This document shows positions 18,548 to 27,754 of a DNA stretch of 64,000 nt, one piece after another. Position numbers and translations under genes: made by a program. Source of the stretch: JACDHG01 sp963815295 (lineage in GTDB: Bacteria; Actinomycetota; Actinomycetes; Propionibacteriales; Nocardioidaceae); NCBI GenBank assembly GCA_963815295.1, contig CAWFFZ010000008.1, positions 186,001 to 250,000 on the forward strand, read 5' to 3'. The first letter of the stretch is position 1. The number at the start of each line of letters is the position of its first letter. Under the pieces are notes generated by a model that saw only the letters and a program-made list of their open reading frames with translations, did not search any database and had not been told where the DNA came from.

Positions 18548-18554
18548 GACAGGG

Positions 18555-18560
18555 AGCCTA
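18555..18560 (-). promoter_or_regulatory. -10 box TAGGCT for arfB
   Basis: On the minus strand TAGGCT is followed by seven bases and then the arfB ATG, with no ribosome binding site. Probable leaderless promoter. Confidence 0.45.
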
Positions 18561-18585
18561 CGACCCTTGTCGGCTGTGTTTGCGG

Positions 18586-19263
18586 TTACGCCGATGCGGC
18601 GAGGAACACGTGGTAGCTCGTCTCGCGTCGACCGAGCCGGACTGGGAGCACCCGCTGCTCGCAGCGGCCAAACGTGTCGGCAAGCGCAGCGAGCAACGCG
18701 GGCGCAGTGGCCGCCGACCAGACAGCGAGCAAACCAGGCGGTCGCAGTTTCGCCCGGCAGATGTCGAGGAACTCGGCGCTGTAGACGTCGGCGTTGGTCT
18801 CGTAGACGAGGGCGTCGGGGCCGTTGTCGACGTCGAGGAGGATCGCGTCAACGGAGTCGGTGCCCAACTGCGCGATGACATCGCGTATGTCGGCGACTTG
18901 CACGTCGACGCGGTCGTCCCCGATCGGCGAGCCAGGCACGAGACCATGGCGGTGCCACTCCACCAGGCTCGGCTCGATCTCGGCTACCACGACGCGATCG
19001 ACACGAGGGTCGTCGAGAACCTCGGCGACGGTGAAGCCGAGCCCGAGGCCCCCCACGACAGCCGTGACCGAAGGCGACTGGTCGATTGTGTGCGGCAGGG
19101 CGTCGAGGGTGATGGTCGCCAGGAGACGCTCGGTCTCGGTCTCGAGAGTGTCCATCACGAACGTCCCGTTTACTCGGAGCTCCAAGGCGTCGTCGTCTTC
19201 GCGGCGGCGCAGGACAATGTCGCCGCGGTCGGTGGCGGCCCTGGCGACGTACATCTGGGTCAT
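18586..19263 (-). CDS. Spermidine synthase-like methyltransferase-fold protein
   Basis: A 225-residue Rossmann protein. The N-terminus (RGDIVLRRRE, LRVNGTFVMDT) is the beta-sheet domain seen in spermidine-synthase-like proteins. The nucleotide-binding loop VVGGLGLGFTVAEVL is near residue 68, and AILLDVDNGPD near residue 138 replaces the polyamine-synthase active site. Short length and the atypical DVDNGPD motif make true aminopropyl transfer uncertain. Many such actinobacterial proteins are annotated only by fold. Confidence 0.78.
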   Translation of the reverse strand: MTQMYVARAATDRGDIVLRRREDDDALELRVNGTFVMDTLETETERLLATITLDALPHTIDQSPSVTAVVGGLGLGFTVAEVLDDPRVDRVVVAEIEPSLVEWHRHGLVPGSPIGDDRVDVQVADIRDVIAQLGTDSVDAILLDVDNGPDALVYETNADVYSAEFLDICRAKLRPPGLLAVWSAATAPALLAALADTFGRCEQRVLPVRLGRRETSYHVFLAASA

Positions 19264-19354
19264 CGAGATCCTTCGCTCCTCCTCATTGTGGCGCGTTCAC
19301 GGGTGCGGACCCGGCATTCGGTGCGACCTGAGGTGGCCGTGTCGGCCGACCGGC

Positions 19355-19360
19355 TACCGT
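19355..19360 (+). promoter_or_regulatory. -10 box TACCGT, leaderless start
   Basis: TACCGT ends 6 nt before ATG 19367 and no Shine-Dalgarno sequence is present. Confidence 0.45.
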
Positions 19361-19366
19361 GGGCCT

Positions 19367-20125
19367 ATGGCTGACCGACCCAAGTTCAAGCCCGTTCGCG
19401 AGGATTGGCAGCGCGCGCTCGTCGTGGTGGCGCATCCCGATGACATGGAGTTCGGCGCCTCAGCAGCCGTGGCTCGGTGGACCGACCAAGGCAAGCACGT
19501 CAGTTACGCCTTGGTGACGAGCGGGGAGGCGGGCATCGACGGTCTCCATCCCGACGAGGCCGGGCCGCTGCGCGAGGCCGAGCAGCGAGAGTCCTGTCGC
19601 ATCGTCGGAGTCGAGGACGTCGAGTTCCTCGGGCTCCCGGACGGAGTCCTGGAGTACGGCGTCGGGCTGCGGCGTGAGATCGCGGCGGCGATCCGGCGGA
19701 ATCGTCCAGAGATCGTCATCACCAACAACTTTCGCGACACGTGGGACGGCGCCTCGATCCTCAACCAGGCCGACCACATTGCGACGGGCATGGCCACTCT
19801 CGACGCGGCTCGCGACGCGGGCAATCGCTGGGTGTTCGCTGAGCAGGTTGCGGACGGACTGGAGCCCTGGGGAGGGGTGGTGCAGGTGTGGGCATCGTCG
19901 TCACCCCAGTCGGGGCACGGTGCTGACACCACCGACACCTTCGACCGGGGAGTGGCGTCACTCAAGGCGCATCAGGCGTACATCGACGGCCTCGGCTGGG
20001 AGAACTTCGATGCAGCGGAGTTCCTCGAGGGCGGTGCCCGAGCCACGGGAACCGCACTCGGCTGCACCTTCGGCGCCAGCTTCGAAGTGTTCCCCCTGCA
20101 GTGGGGCGCCGCTGAGGACGACTGA
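19367..20125 (+). CDS. PIG-L/LmbE family deacetylase
   Basis: A 252-residue zinc-dependent N-deacetylase fold with the metal motif VVVAHPDDMEF near residue 20 and a second histidine in NQADHIATG near residue 143. The substrate is unknown. It is distinct from mca at the left of the window (different second motif, shorter). ATG 19367 is used because it begins the domain and has a -10 box at leaderless distance; the frame remains open as far as 18824, antisense to the neighbour. Its stop is followed by the second 45-bp palindromic repeat. Confidence 0.85.
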   Translation: MADRPKFKPVREDWQRALVVVAHPDDMEFGASAAVARWTDQGKHVSYALVTSGEAGIDGLHPDEAGPLREAEQRESCRIVGVEDVEFLGLPDGVLEYGVGLRREIAAAIRRNRPEIVITNNFRDTWDGASILNQADHIATGMATLDAARDAGNRWVFAEQVADGLEPWGGVVQVWASSSPQSGHGADTTDTFDRGVASLKAHQAYIDGLGWENFDAAEFLEGGARATGTALGCTFGASFEVFPLQWGAAEDD

Positions 20126-20130
20126 GCCCC

Positions 20131-20175
20131 TGCGTCCGTGCGAGTGGTCGCGATAGCGCTCGGCGGCACGGACGT
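20131..20175. repeat. 45-bp palindromic repeat, copy 2
   Basis: Same element as at 16596-16640 (41 of 45 identical), 5 nt after the LmbE-family stop. Here the outer arms pair better: CGTCCGTGC with GCACGGACG. Both copies lie directly downstream of plus-strand genes in the same orientation. Confidence 0.75.
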
Positions 20176-20211
20176 TAGGTGTCGCGCGCCGTCGTGCGTC
20201 AGACTGCCTGC

Positions 20212-21675
20212 ATGCAGCAGCTCTCGTCACTCGACGCCCAATTCCTCAACGTCGAGTCCTCCACCACGGTCGGCCATGTCGGCAGCCTCCTGCTGCTCGA
20301 CCCGGCGACCGCGCCCGGGGGAGAGCTGACGCTAGACCGGGTTCGCGAGGTCCTCGAGCCCCGGCTGCACCTGGCGGCGCCACTGCGGCAGCGGCTGGTA
20401 ACCGTGCCCCTCGGCCTAGGCCGTCCCTACTGGGTCGACGACCCCGACTTCGACATCGAGTTCCACCTGCGCGAGGTCGGCCTGCCGGCATCCGGCGACG
20501 AGAGCCAACTAGGCGAACAGGTGGCCCGCATCCACGCCCGCCCGCTCGACCGGACGCGGCCGCTGTGGGAGATGTATGTCATCCACAACGTCTCAGGTGG
20601 CCGCCAAGCCCTGTATGCCAAGGTCCATCATGCGGCGATCGACGGCGTCTCCGGCGCCGAGATCCTCGCCACGATCATGGACGTCACGGTTGAGCCGCGG
20701 ATCGATGCGCAGCCGGAAGACCTCTGGAATCCCGGCCCGATGCCCACGTCAGCAGAGCTGGTCAGCAAGGGCCTCGTGTCGATGGCATTGCAGCCCCTCG
20801 AGGTGATGCGCACCCTGCCACGGTCGCTGCCGCACCTCGCGGAGATGCCCGGAGCGTCATACATTCCGGGGGCGGAGGCTGTGAGTGACATTGCCGACGG
20901 CCTCATCCGGCTGGCGACGGGCGGAGCCGAGGGCCGCGAGATTGCGCGTCGACGGATCTCGACTCCGCCAACCCCACTCAACGCGCCCATAACTGCCCAT
21001 CGTCGCTTCGCGTACGGCTCGCTGCCGCTCGACGAGATCAAGACGGTCAAGAACGCGTTCGGTATGACGGTCAACGATGTGGTGATGGCCCTGTGCACGT
21101 CGGCGCTTCGTCGGTGGCTGCTCGACCACGACGGCCTCCCCGACGCACCCATCGTGGTCGCGGTCCCGGTCTCGGTGCGAACCGATGACGACCGCGGCCA
21201 CAACGGCAACCTGGTGTCGGTGATGCTGGCCGAGATGCCGACGCACGTCGCAGATCCCGAGCAGCGGTTGGCCGAGGTGCAGCGCGGCATGGCTGACGCG
21301 AAGGAGCAGTTCGACGCTGTCCCTGCCTCGATCCTGCAGGACATGGCCGCCGTCATTCCCACGGCGTTGTCGGGGTTGGCCGCGCGCGCGATCTTCCAGA
21401 TGGTGGCCGTGGGGGCGTTCCCGTTCAACTTGTTCATCTCCAACGTCCCTGGCCCGCAGATGCCCCTGTACGTCGGAGGCGCCCGGGTGCTGGGCGTCTA
21501 CCCGGTCTCGGCCATCACTGACCTGACCGGGGCGCTCAACATCACCCTCTTCTCGTACGACGGTGCGCTCGACTTCGGCCTCATCGCGTGTCGCGAGCTT
21601 GTGCCCGACGTGTGGAAGCTGATCGGATACCTGCGGCTCGCCCTCGATGAGCTCCTCGTGCTTGCCGACCAGTGA
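20212..21675 (+). CDS. WS/DGAT-family O-acyltransferase (wax ester/triacylglycerol synthase)
   Basis: A 487-residue bifunctional wax ester synthase/acyl-CoA:diacylglycerol acyltransferase. The catalytic HHxxxDG motif is HHAAIDG at about residues 139-145. The N-terminus MQQLSSLDAQFLNVES and the C-terminal NLFISNVPGPQMPLYVGGA are typical. It makes neutral storage lipids at the membrane. ATG 20212 fits the family N-terminus; upstream in-frame sequence to 20179 overlaps the repeat region. Confidence 0.93.
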   Translation: MQQLSSLDAQFLNVESSTTVGHVGSLLLLDPATAPGGELTLDRVREVLEPRLHLAAPLRQRLVTVPLGLGRPYWVDDPDFDIEFHLREVGLPASGDESQLGEQVARIHARPLDRTRPLWEMYVIHNVSGGRQALYAKVHHAAIDGVSGAEILATIMDVTVEPRIDAQPEDLWNPGPMPTSAELVSKGLVSMALQPLEVMRTLPRSLPHLAEMPGASYIPGAEAVSDIADGLIRLATGGAEGREIARRRISTPPTPLNAPITAHRRFAYGSLPLDEIKTVKNAFGMTVNDVVMALCTSALRRWLLDHDGLPDAPIVVAVPVSVRTDDDRGHNGNLVSVMLAEMPTHVADPEQRLAEVQRGMADAKEQFDAVPASILQDMAAVIPTALSGLAARAIFQMVAVGAFPFNLFISNVPGPQMPLYVGGARVLGVYPVSAITDLTGALNITLFSYDGALDFGLIACRELVPDVWKLIGYLRLALDELLVLADQ

Positions 21676-21681
21676 GCGGCG

Positions 21682-22593
21682 CTAGCGCGACGAGTGAATC
21701 TCCGATCGCTGTGCGGTCCTCTCGATCCCGTCGGCGATCGTCGGCCACAGCTGTCGAGGCATGTCGTGCCCCATACCCGGCACGAGCAGGAGCTCGGACC
21801 CCGCGACCGCATGGGCGGTGGCGCGGCCGCCGGAGACGTGCACCATCCGGTCCTGAAGTCCGTGGATGACGAGCACTGGCATGTCGATCGCCCGGAGCGC
21901 GAGGGTGCGGTCTGGCTGTGCGAGCACCGCCTGCATCTGCCGGATCACGCCCTGCATGCTGATCCCGCGGTCGAACGTTTCGGCTGCGCGCTCACGGATG
22001 TCGTCGTCAGGGGTGGGGTAGCCGGGTGACCCGATCAGGGTCCAGGTGCGGACGGACTGCGCAATCACCCGGTCGCGGTCGGTGCGGTTGCCGCCGAGCA
22101 GCATGGGCAGCAGCCGGGGATCCTGCCAGCCGACCGATCGGCGGCCGGTCGTCGACATGATCGACACGAGCGACCGCACCCGGTCGGGATGCTCGATGGC
22201 CATCGTCTGGGCGATCATCCCGCCCATCGACGCCCCAGTCACGTGGGCAGTGTCCAGTTCGAGATAGTCGAGGACTCCGACTGCGTCGGCTGCCATGTCG
22301 CTCATGGAGTACGGCGGTTTCGTGCGGCTACGGAAGAACGTCCTGATGACATCACCGCGGCGGCCACCCACGCCGCGCAGAATCGTCGAGCGACCAACGT
22401 CGCGATTGTCGAAGCGGATCACGAAGAATCCGCGGGAGGCGAGCAGGCCGCACAAGTCGGAGTGCCACCAGGTGAGTGGACCGCCCAGGCCCATGATGAG
22501 CAACAGTGGCGGATCAGACCGGTTTCCGAAGGTATCGAGGCAGATGTCCACACCGGACTCGAGGTGGGCGTACTCCTCAGTGGTGGGTTGCAT
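21682..22593 (-). CDS. Alpha/beta-fold hydrolase
   Basis: A 303-residue alpha/beta hydrolase with oxyanion region LLLIMGLGGPLTWW, nucleophile elbow GASMGG (serine near residue 117), an acid in VLVIHGLQDRMV and a histidine in GMGHDMPRQLW. The substrate is not predictable; relatives include esterases and aclacinomycin methylesterase-like enzymes. The start at 22593 is supported by GGAAGGAG 8 nt upstream. It ends 6 nt from the convergent WS/DGAT stop. Confidence 0.88.
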   Translation of the reverse strand: MQPTTEEYAHLESGVDICLDTFGNRSDPPLLLIMGLGGPLTWWHSDLCGLLASRGFFVIRFDNRDVGRSTILRGVGGRRGDVIRTFFRSRTKPPYSMSDMAADAVGVLDYLELDTAHVTGASMGGMIAQTMAIEHPDRVRSLVSIMSTTGRRSVGWQDPRLLPMLLGGNRTDRDRVIAQSVRTWTLIGSPGYPTPDDDIRERAAETFDRGISMQGVIRQMQAVLAQPDRTLALRAIDMPVLVIHGLQDRMVHVSGGRATAHAVAGSELLLVPGMGHDMPRQLWPTIADGIERTAQRSEIHSSR

Positions 22594-22663
22594 CAGCGAG
22601 GGCTCCTTCCGGGCCAACAGTGAGGCGCTTCACCGCTTTGTTACCCACCAGTATAGCGGCGGT

Positions 22664-23704
22664 TCAGGCGTGCTCGAAGTCGATGGCGGAGTACGAGCTG
22701 AGCTTCTCGAGCCGGTGCTCGCTGATGATCGAGCGGATCGTACCGCTGCGTGACCGCATCACCAGGGAGTGCGTCGTCGCACCACCGTGGGCGTACCGGA
22801 CGCCACGCAGCAGCTCGCCGTCGGTGATGCCGGTGGCGACGAAGAACGCGTCATCGCCGGACACCAGGTCATCTGTTGACAGGACGCGGTCGAGATCGTG
22901 GCCGGCGTCGATTGCCCGCTGTCGCTCGTCGTCGTCGGTCGGCCAGAGTCGGCCCTGGATGACGCCGCCGAGCGACTTCATGGCGCACGCCGCGATGATG
23001 CCTTCCGGGGTCCCGCCAATCCCCAGGAGGAGGTCGATTCCGGTGTCGGGGCGGGCCGCCATGATCGCCCCCGCGACGTCGCCGTCGATGATGAACTTGA
23101 TCCGGGCGCCGGTGGCACGGATCGCGTCGGCGAGCTTCTCGTGGCGCGGTCGGTCGAGAAGGACGACGGTGATGTCGTCCATCGAGCTGCCCTTTGCCTT
23201 CGCCGTACGTCGGATGTTCTCCGCGACCGGCAGCCGGATGTCGACGACGTCGGCCGCCTCGGGCCCGGTGGCCAGCTTCTCCATGTAGAACACCGCGGAC
23301 GGGTCGTACATCGAGCCACGCGGCGAAACCGCCATCACGGCAACCGCGTTCGACATCCCTTTTGCGGTCAGAGTGGTCCCGTCGATGGGGTCGACGGCGA
23401 CGTCGACCTGGGGACCGGTGCCATCGCCGACCTTTTCACCGTTGAAGAGCATCGGGGCGTTGTCCTTCTCGCCTTCGCCGATCACGACCACACCGTCCAT
23501 TCCCACGGTGCCGATCAGTGCTCGCATCGCGTTGACAGCTACTCCATCAGCGCCGTCTTTGTCGCCGCGCCCGACCCACCGCCCGGCAGCCATCGCGGCC
23601 GCTTCGGTGACGCGCACGAGCTCCATCGCGAGGTTGCGGTCGGGGGCGTCGCGAGGCGTCTCGAACCTGTGGCTGGATGGGCCGTGCGGGTGCTCGAGCG
23701 TCAC
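22664..23704 (-). CDS. glpX: Class II fructose-1,6-bisphosphatase
   Basis: A 346-residue GlpX-type FBPase, the gluconeogenic phosphatase of Actinobacteria. Visible motifs are VVIGEGEKDNAPML, the metal-site VAVDPIDGTTL near residue 105, GIGGTPEGIIAACA, and RYAHGGATTHSLVMR. The GTG start is preceded by GAGGAG. It is divergent from the DUF4245 gene, a conserved arrangement. Confidence 0.96.
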   Translation of the reverse strand: MTLEHPHGPSSHRFETPRDAPDRNLAMELVRVTEAAAMAAGRWVGRGDKDGADGVAVNAMRALIGTVGMDGVVVIGEGEKDNAPMLFNGEKVGDGTGPQVDVAVDPIDGTTLTAKGMSNAVAVMAVSPRGSMYDPSAVFYMEKLATGPEAADVVDIRLPVAENIRRTAKAKGSSMDDITVVLLDRPRHEKLADAIRATGARIKFIIDGDVAGAIMAARPDTGIDLLLGIGGTPEGIIAACAMKSLGGVIQGRLWPTDDDERQRAIDAGHDLDRVLSTDDLVSGDDAFFVATGITDGELLRGVRYAHGGATTHSLVMRSRSGTIRSIISEHRLEKLSSYSAIDFEHA

Positions 23705-23851
23705 GGGATCTCCTCGTCAATCGCTGTGGGGCGTGGCCTGATCGTACTGAACGCAGCCGCCCATCGTCTCCGGCGCCAACAATCCGGCCCGGTCCGCGGT
23801 CGAGCCTGGGCCGGGAGCGGGCGCGCACCCTAGGCAGTCGATAATGAGGCG

Positions 23852-24388
23852 GTGAGTGGGGTCAGGCGCGGGTATGACCGCAGCGTCAACGCGCTGATCG
23901 GCGCGGTCGTGGCAGTTCTCTTGCTCGTCGTCGGGATGTACGTCGTAGACCGCGCCCGGCAGCCTGACCCCTCGAACCCGGCCGAGACCGTCGACTTCAC
24001 TGACCACCTGTCAACGGCGCGTGCGGAGGCGCCCTTCGACGTACTGGCGCCGCAGCCGGTGCCGCCCGGCTGGCGCGCGACGAGCGTCGAGGCCGAGCGT
24101 CGAGACGGGGAGTATGTCTGGCATCTCGGCTTCGTCGTCGACGAGACGGACTACGTGGCGATCGACCAAGCCACCGGCGACCTGAGTGACTTTGTCGAGA
24201 GCGTGACACCGGCCCAAGAGCCCGGAGACCCCGTTGACGTGGATGGGATCCAGTGGCACACGCTCACTGAGGCGGGTGGCGACGACGCCGCGCTTTACCG
24301 GCGCGAGCGCGGCAGCACGACCTTGGTCTCGGGCACCCTGGGCGCCGACGTGCTGGCTGGCTTCGCTGCATCCCTGCAGGCCGGCTAG
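23852..24388 (+). CDS. DUF4245 membrane-anchored protein
   Basis: A 178-residue protein with one N-terminal transmembrane helix (about residues 13-32) and an extracytoplasmic domain beginning after RARQPDPSNP. The family is conserved next to glpX in Actinobacteria (Rv1100-like, from memory). The GTG start lies 6 nt after a GATAAT box, suggesting a leaderless transcript. Function is unknown. Confidence 0.82.
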   Translation: MSGVRRGYDRSVNALIGAVVAVLLLVVGMYVVDRARQPDPSNPAETVDFTDHLSTARAEAPFDVLAPQPVPPGWRATSVEAERRDGEYVWHLGFVVDETDYVAIDQATGDLSDFVESVTPAQEPGDPVDVDGIQWHTLTEAGGDDAALYRRERGSTTLVSGTLGADVLAGFAASLQAG

Positions 24389-24394
24389 CGGCAG

Positions 24395-24607
24395 CTATTC
24401 GGTGTCTGCGGGGGCCTCATCGGTCTCGGTGGCCGCGTCGAGGCGGGCCCGTGCACCGTCGAGGTGGCGCTGGGCGATCTTCGCAAGAGCCTCACCGCGC
24501 TCCCACAGCTCGATCGCCTCGGCCAAGGTCGTGTTGCCGGCCTCGAGCCGAGCCACGATCGCGATCAGCTCGTCGCGTGCTTGCTCATAGCTGGGCGTCT
24601 CGGTCAT
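24395..24607 (-). CDS. xseB: Exodeoxyribonuclease VII small subunit
   Basis: A 70-residue XseB protein (SYEQARDELIAIVARLEAGN, then LWERGEAL), mostly helical. It binds XseA to form exonuclease VII, which degrades single-stranded DNA. Its ATG overlaps the xseA stop by 4 nt, so the subunits are translationally coupled. Confidence 0.95.
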   Translation of the reverse strand: MTETPSYEQARDELIAIVARLEAGNTTLAEAIELWERGEALAKIAQRHLDGARARLDAATETDEAPADTE

Positions 24608-25848
24608 GGAGCGTCCTTGCTGGCTTGCTCGTCGTTGGTCGTGGTGACTACTTCGCCGGTCAGTCGTCCGGTGGCCAGCCTCGCCTCGATCAGGTCGCCG
24701 ACGGACACGGTCGATGCGTCAGTGATCACGTCACCCGACGGCGTCTGGAGTACGGCGTAGCCGCGCTGCAGCGTGGCCAGTGGAGACAGGGCCTGGACCC
24801 GCGCGAGGCGATGGCCGATGTCGTCTGTTGCTCGGCCGAGGCGGTGGTCGAGGCCGCGGCGGATCCGTTGAAGGTGCTCGTCTATGGCGTCGCCGAGCTG
24901 GTCGAACAGCCGGTGGGGAGCGGCGAGGGCGGGCCGTGACCGTGCGGTGGCCAGACCCTGGCGCTCCCGCTCGACGAACGCCCGAGCGACGTACCGACCG
25001 CGATCACGCATGGCCTGGATGCCGCGGATCTCGTCGCGGACATCGGGGATGACGCGTTTGGCGGCGTCGGTCGGGGTGGAGGCGCGCAGGTCGGCCACGA
25101 GGTCGAGCAGTGGCTGGTCGGATTCGTGGCCGATCGCGCTGACGAGCGGCGTGCGGCAGTCGGCTGCGGCTCGCAGCAACCCTTCGTCCGAGAAGGGCAG
25201 CAAGTCCTCGAGTGCGCCGCCGCCACGGGCGACGATGATGACGTCCACCGTGTCATCGCGGTCGAGCACGCGGAGTGCCTCGATGACCTGACGGGCGGCG
25301 TCATGGCCTTGGACGATGGCGTACTCGACCCGAAAGTCGACACCTGGCCAGCGTCTGCGCGCGTTGTCGACGACGTCGCGCTCGGCGGCGGAGTTGCGGC
25401 CGACGACGAGTCCGATCCGGCCCGGGAGGAACGGCAGGCGACGTTTCCGGTCGGGGTCGAACAGACCCTCGGCGGCCAGTAACTGGCGGCGTTGCTCGAT
25501 GCGGGCGAGCAGTTCGCCGATGCCAACCGGCCGGATCTCCTTGGCGTTGAGGCTCAGCGTCCCACGCGGGACGTAGTACTGGAACTTCGCGAACACGACG
25601 ACCCGAGCGCCCTCGGTCACCGGGGTCGGCAGCGCGTCGAAGGTGGATCGCGGGCAAGTCACCTGCACCGAGACCTCAGCCACGGGGTCGCGGAGCGTGA
25701 GGAACACCGTCCCAGACGTCGAGCGTCGACTGAGCTGGGCGATCTGACCCTCGACCCAGATCGGACCGAGGCGCTGGATGTAGCCGGACATAACGTTGGC
25801 GATCACGCGAACGGGAGCGGGTTTGTCCAGACTCGTCTCGAGGGCCAC
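24604..25848 (-). CDS. xseA: Exodeoxyribonuclease VII large subunit
   Basis: A 414-residue XseA with an N-terminal OB fold (GPIWVEGQIAQLSRRSTSGTVF), the catalytic central domain (GLVVGRNSAAERDV, VDVIIVARGGGALEDLLPFS, SAIGHESDQPL) and a C-terminal coiled region. It is the catalytic subunit of exonuclease VII. It is divergent from ispH, as in mycobacteria. Confidence 0.96.
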   Translation of the reverse strand: MALETSLDKPAPVRVIANVMSGYIQRLGPIWVEGQIAQLSRRSTSGTVFLTLRDPVAEVSVQVTCPRSTFDALPTPVTEGARVVVFAKFQYYVPRGTLSLNAKEIRPVGIGELLARIEQRRQLLAAEGLFDPDRKRRLPFLPGRIGLVVGRNSAAERDVVDNARRRWPGVDFRVEYAIVQGHDAARQVIEALRVLDRDDTVDVIIVARGGGALEDLLPFSDEGLLRAAADCRTPLVSAIGHESDQPLLDLVADLRASTPTDAAKRVIPDVRDEIRGIQAMRDRGRYVARAFVERERQGLATARSRPALAAPHRLFDQLGDAIDEHLQRIRRGLDHRLGRATDDIGHRLARVQALSPLATLQRGYAVLQTPSGDVITDASTVSVGDLIEARLATGRLTGEVVTTTNDEQASKDAP

Positions 25849-25987
25849 GCCCCGACAGTAGTGCCCCTTGGCTGGGGGCGCGCCGTTGCAGTCGCCACTG
25901 TGGAGGGAGCGCTGGGTGCGTCCGCGCAGGTCAGGTGGTGTGACGAGGCTGACGGTCCGCTGATTGGGAGCAATCGGACGACACCTC

Positions 25988-25993
25988 TACGAT
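25988..25993 (+). promoter_or_regulatory. -10 box TACGAT for ispH
   Basis: TACGAT ends 7 nt before ATG 26001. The GGAAGGG between them is too close to the ATG to be a normal ribosome site, so a leaderless transcript is likely. Confidence 0.5.
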
Positions 25994-26000
25994 GGAAGGG

Positions 26001-27002
26001 ATGTCTGGCGCAGAGATTGACCCCACGACACCGAGCCTCGACCCCGGGGACCGGACGGTGCTGCTGGCCGCGCCGCGTGGCTACTGTGCGGGCGTTGACC
26101 GAGCCGTCATCACGGTCGAGAAGGCGTTGGATCTCTACGGACCGCCTGTCTACGTCCGCAAGCAGATCGTGCACAACAAGCACGTGGTCCACAGCCTCGA
26201 GGCTCGGGGCGCGATCTTCGTCGAGGAGCTGGACGAGGTCCCGGAGGGCTCGACGGTCGTCTTCTCCGCCCATGGAGTCTCGCCGACCGTCCACGCGGAG
26301 GCCGAGCAGCGGCACCTCAAGACGATCGACGCCACCTGCCCGCTGGTGACAAAGGTCCACCACGAGGCCCGACGGTTCGCCGACGACGACTACGACATTT
26401 TGCTCATCGGCCACGACGGTCACGAAGAGGTCGAGGGCACGGCAGGCGAGGCTCCTGGGCACATCACCTTGGTGCAAAGCCCCGACGATGTCGCCAACAT
26501 CGAGGTCCGTGATCCCAACAAGGTGGCCTGGCTCTCGCAGACCACGCTGTCGGTCGACGAGACGATGGAAACGGTTGGTCGCATTCGCCAGCAGTACCCC
26601 AACCTGCTCGACCCGCCGTCTGACGACATCTGCTACGCGACCCAGAACCGTCAGCAGGCCGTCAAGGAGATCGCGAAGGGCGCCGACCTGGTGCTTGTCG
26701 TCGGGTCCGGGAACTCCAGCAACTCGGTGCGGCTCGTCGAAGTGGCGCTCGAGTGTGGCGCCAAGGCGTCATACCGGGTCGACGACGCCTCGGAGATCCG
26801 CGAGGAGTGGCTCGACGGCGTCGAGTCGGTGGGCGTCACGTCCGGTGCGTCCGTCCCAGAAGACCTGGTCGACGGTGTCCTCGAGTTCTTGGCCAAGCGC
26901 GGCTATCCAGCGGCCAGGGCGGTCCACACGGCTGAGGAGTCGCTGATCTTTGCGTTGCCTCCGGAGCTGCGCAAGGACTTGAAGGCGGCGGGCGTTTCCT
27001 GA
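26001..27002 (+). CDS. ispH: 4-hydroxy-3-methylbut-2-enyl diphosphate reductase
   Basis: A 333-residue IspH/LytB, the last enzyme of the MEP isoprenoid pathway, producing IPP and DMAPP. The three [4Fe-4S]-ligand cysteines are visible: GYCAGVDRA (C29), DATCPLV (C113) and DICYATQNRQ (C211). An ATG 9 nt upstream (25992) is in frame, but the -10 box favours 26001. Confidence 0.96.
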   Translation: MSGAEIDPTTPSLDPGDRTVLLAAPRGYCAGVDRAVITVEKALDLYGPPVYVRKQIVHNKHVVHSLEARGAIFVEELDEVPEGSTVVFSAHGVSPTVHAEAEQRHLKTIDATCPLVTKVHHEARRFADDDYDILLIGHDGHEEVEGTAGEAPGHITLVQSPDDVANIEVRDPNKVAWLSQTTLSVDETMETVGRIRQQYPNLLDPPSDDICYATQNRQQAVKEIAKGADLVLVVGSGNSSNSVRLVEVALECGAKASYRVDDASEIREEWLDGVESVGVTSGASVPEDLVDGVLEFLAKRGYPAARAVHTAEESLIFALPPELRKDLKAAGVS

Positions 27003-27034
27003 CGCAGTCGTACGTCGTCTGACCTGGTGGCCAG

Positions 27035-27637
27035 TCAGCGGCGGGGGGTCGAAGCGACCCGGCCACCGACGGTGACAAGGGCGACGGCATACCCAGCGAC
27101 CAGCGCGCCCGCATGGCCGGTGAGCCCGGTCATAAACGTCTTCGACAGCCCACTCGCCTCCACGAACGTGGTCGGAGCCAGCACCGCCACCGCGCCAATG
27201 GTGGCCGCGTAGACGAGCGGTGGGAGCACCGCGGTGGAGAACAGGTCGTGGCGGCGCACCGCCATCGCCGCGACGAGGCAGATGACAACGAAGCACAGGT
27301 CGAAGAAGATCGTGAGCCCTCCGGTGAGGGCGAAGTCGAGAGCGGCGACACAACCCGTGGCAACGCCGGTGGTCAGTACCACGCCGCGCCCGGGCATTCC
27401 TGGCATCGCGACGTACTCGGTGGAGCGCAGGTGTTCGCCGAGCCCCAGTGGCGCACCGGGTCCTTCGGGCGGGTCTTCGTAGACCTCGTCGCCGTAATCA
27501 GAGCGGTCTGCCGGGGCGTACGCCTCGTCTTCCCACGGCTCGTCAGCGAGGGGAGCAGAGGCGGATACGGCGTCTTGGCCCAGCAGTTCGTAGTCCTCGT
27601 CGTCCCACGCCGGTGGGCTGAACGGCGAAGTGCTCAT
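27035..27637 (-). CDS. DUF6542 integral membrane protein
   Basis: A 200-residue protein with an acidic, Asp/Glu/Pro-rich cytoplasmic N-terminus of about 70 residues followed by four predicted helices (GVVLTTGVATGCVAALDFA through GALVAGYAVALVTV). Members of this family sit between ispH and ychF in Actinobacteria (Rv1111c-like, from memory). Function is unknown. It is convergent with ispH. Confidence 0.75.
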   Translation of the reverse strand: MSTSPFSPPAWDDEDYELLGQDAVSASAPLADEPWEDEAYAPADRSDYGDEVYEDPPEGPGAPLGLGEHLRSTEYVAMPGMPGRGVVLTTGVATGCVAALDFALTGGLTIFFDLCFVVICLVAAMAVRRHDLFSTAVLPPLVYAATIGAVAVLAPTTFVEASGLSKTFMTGLTGHAGALVAGYAVALVTVGGRVASTPRR

Positions 27638-27754
27638 GGTCGCCTCCGCAATGACCTGGTCGTGGCAACCACGCTACGTCGCACTCAGCGCGTCGCCGAG
27701 GTGCCACGCCGCAGCCGGGTGTCCTGACCAGGCGCTTCTCGCGCGTCGTGGAGA

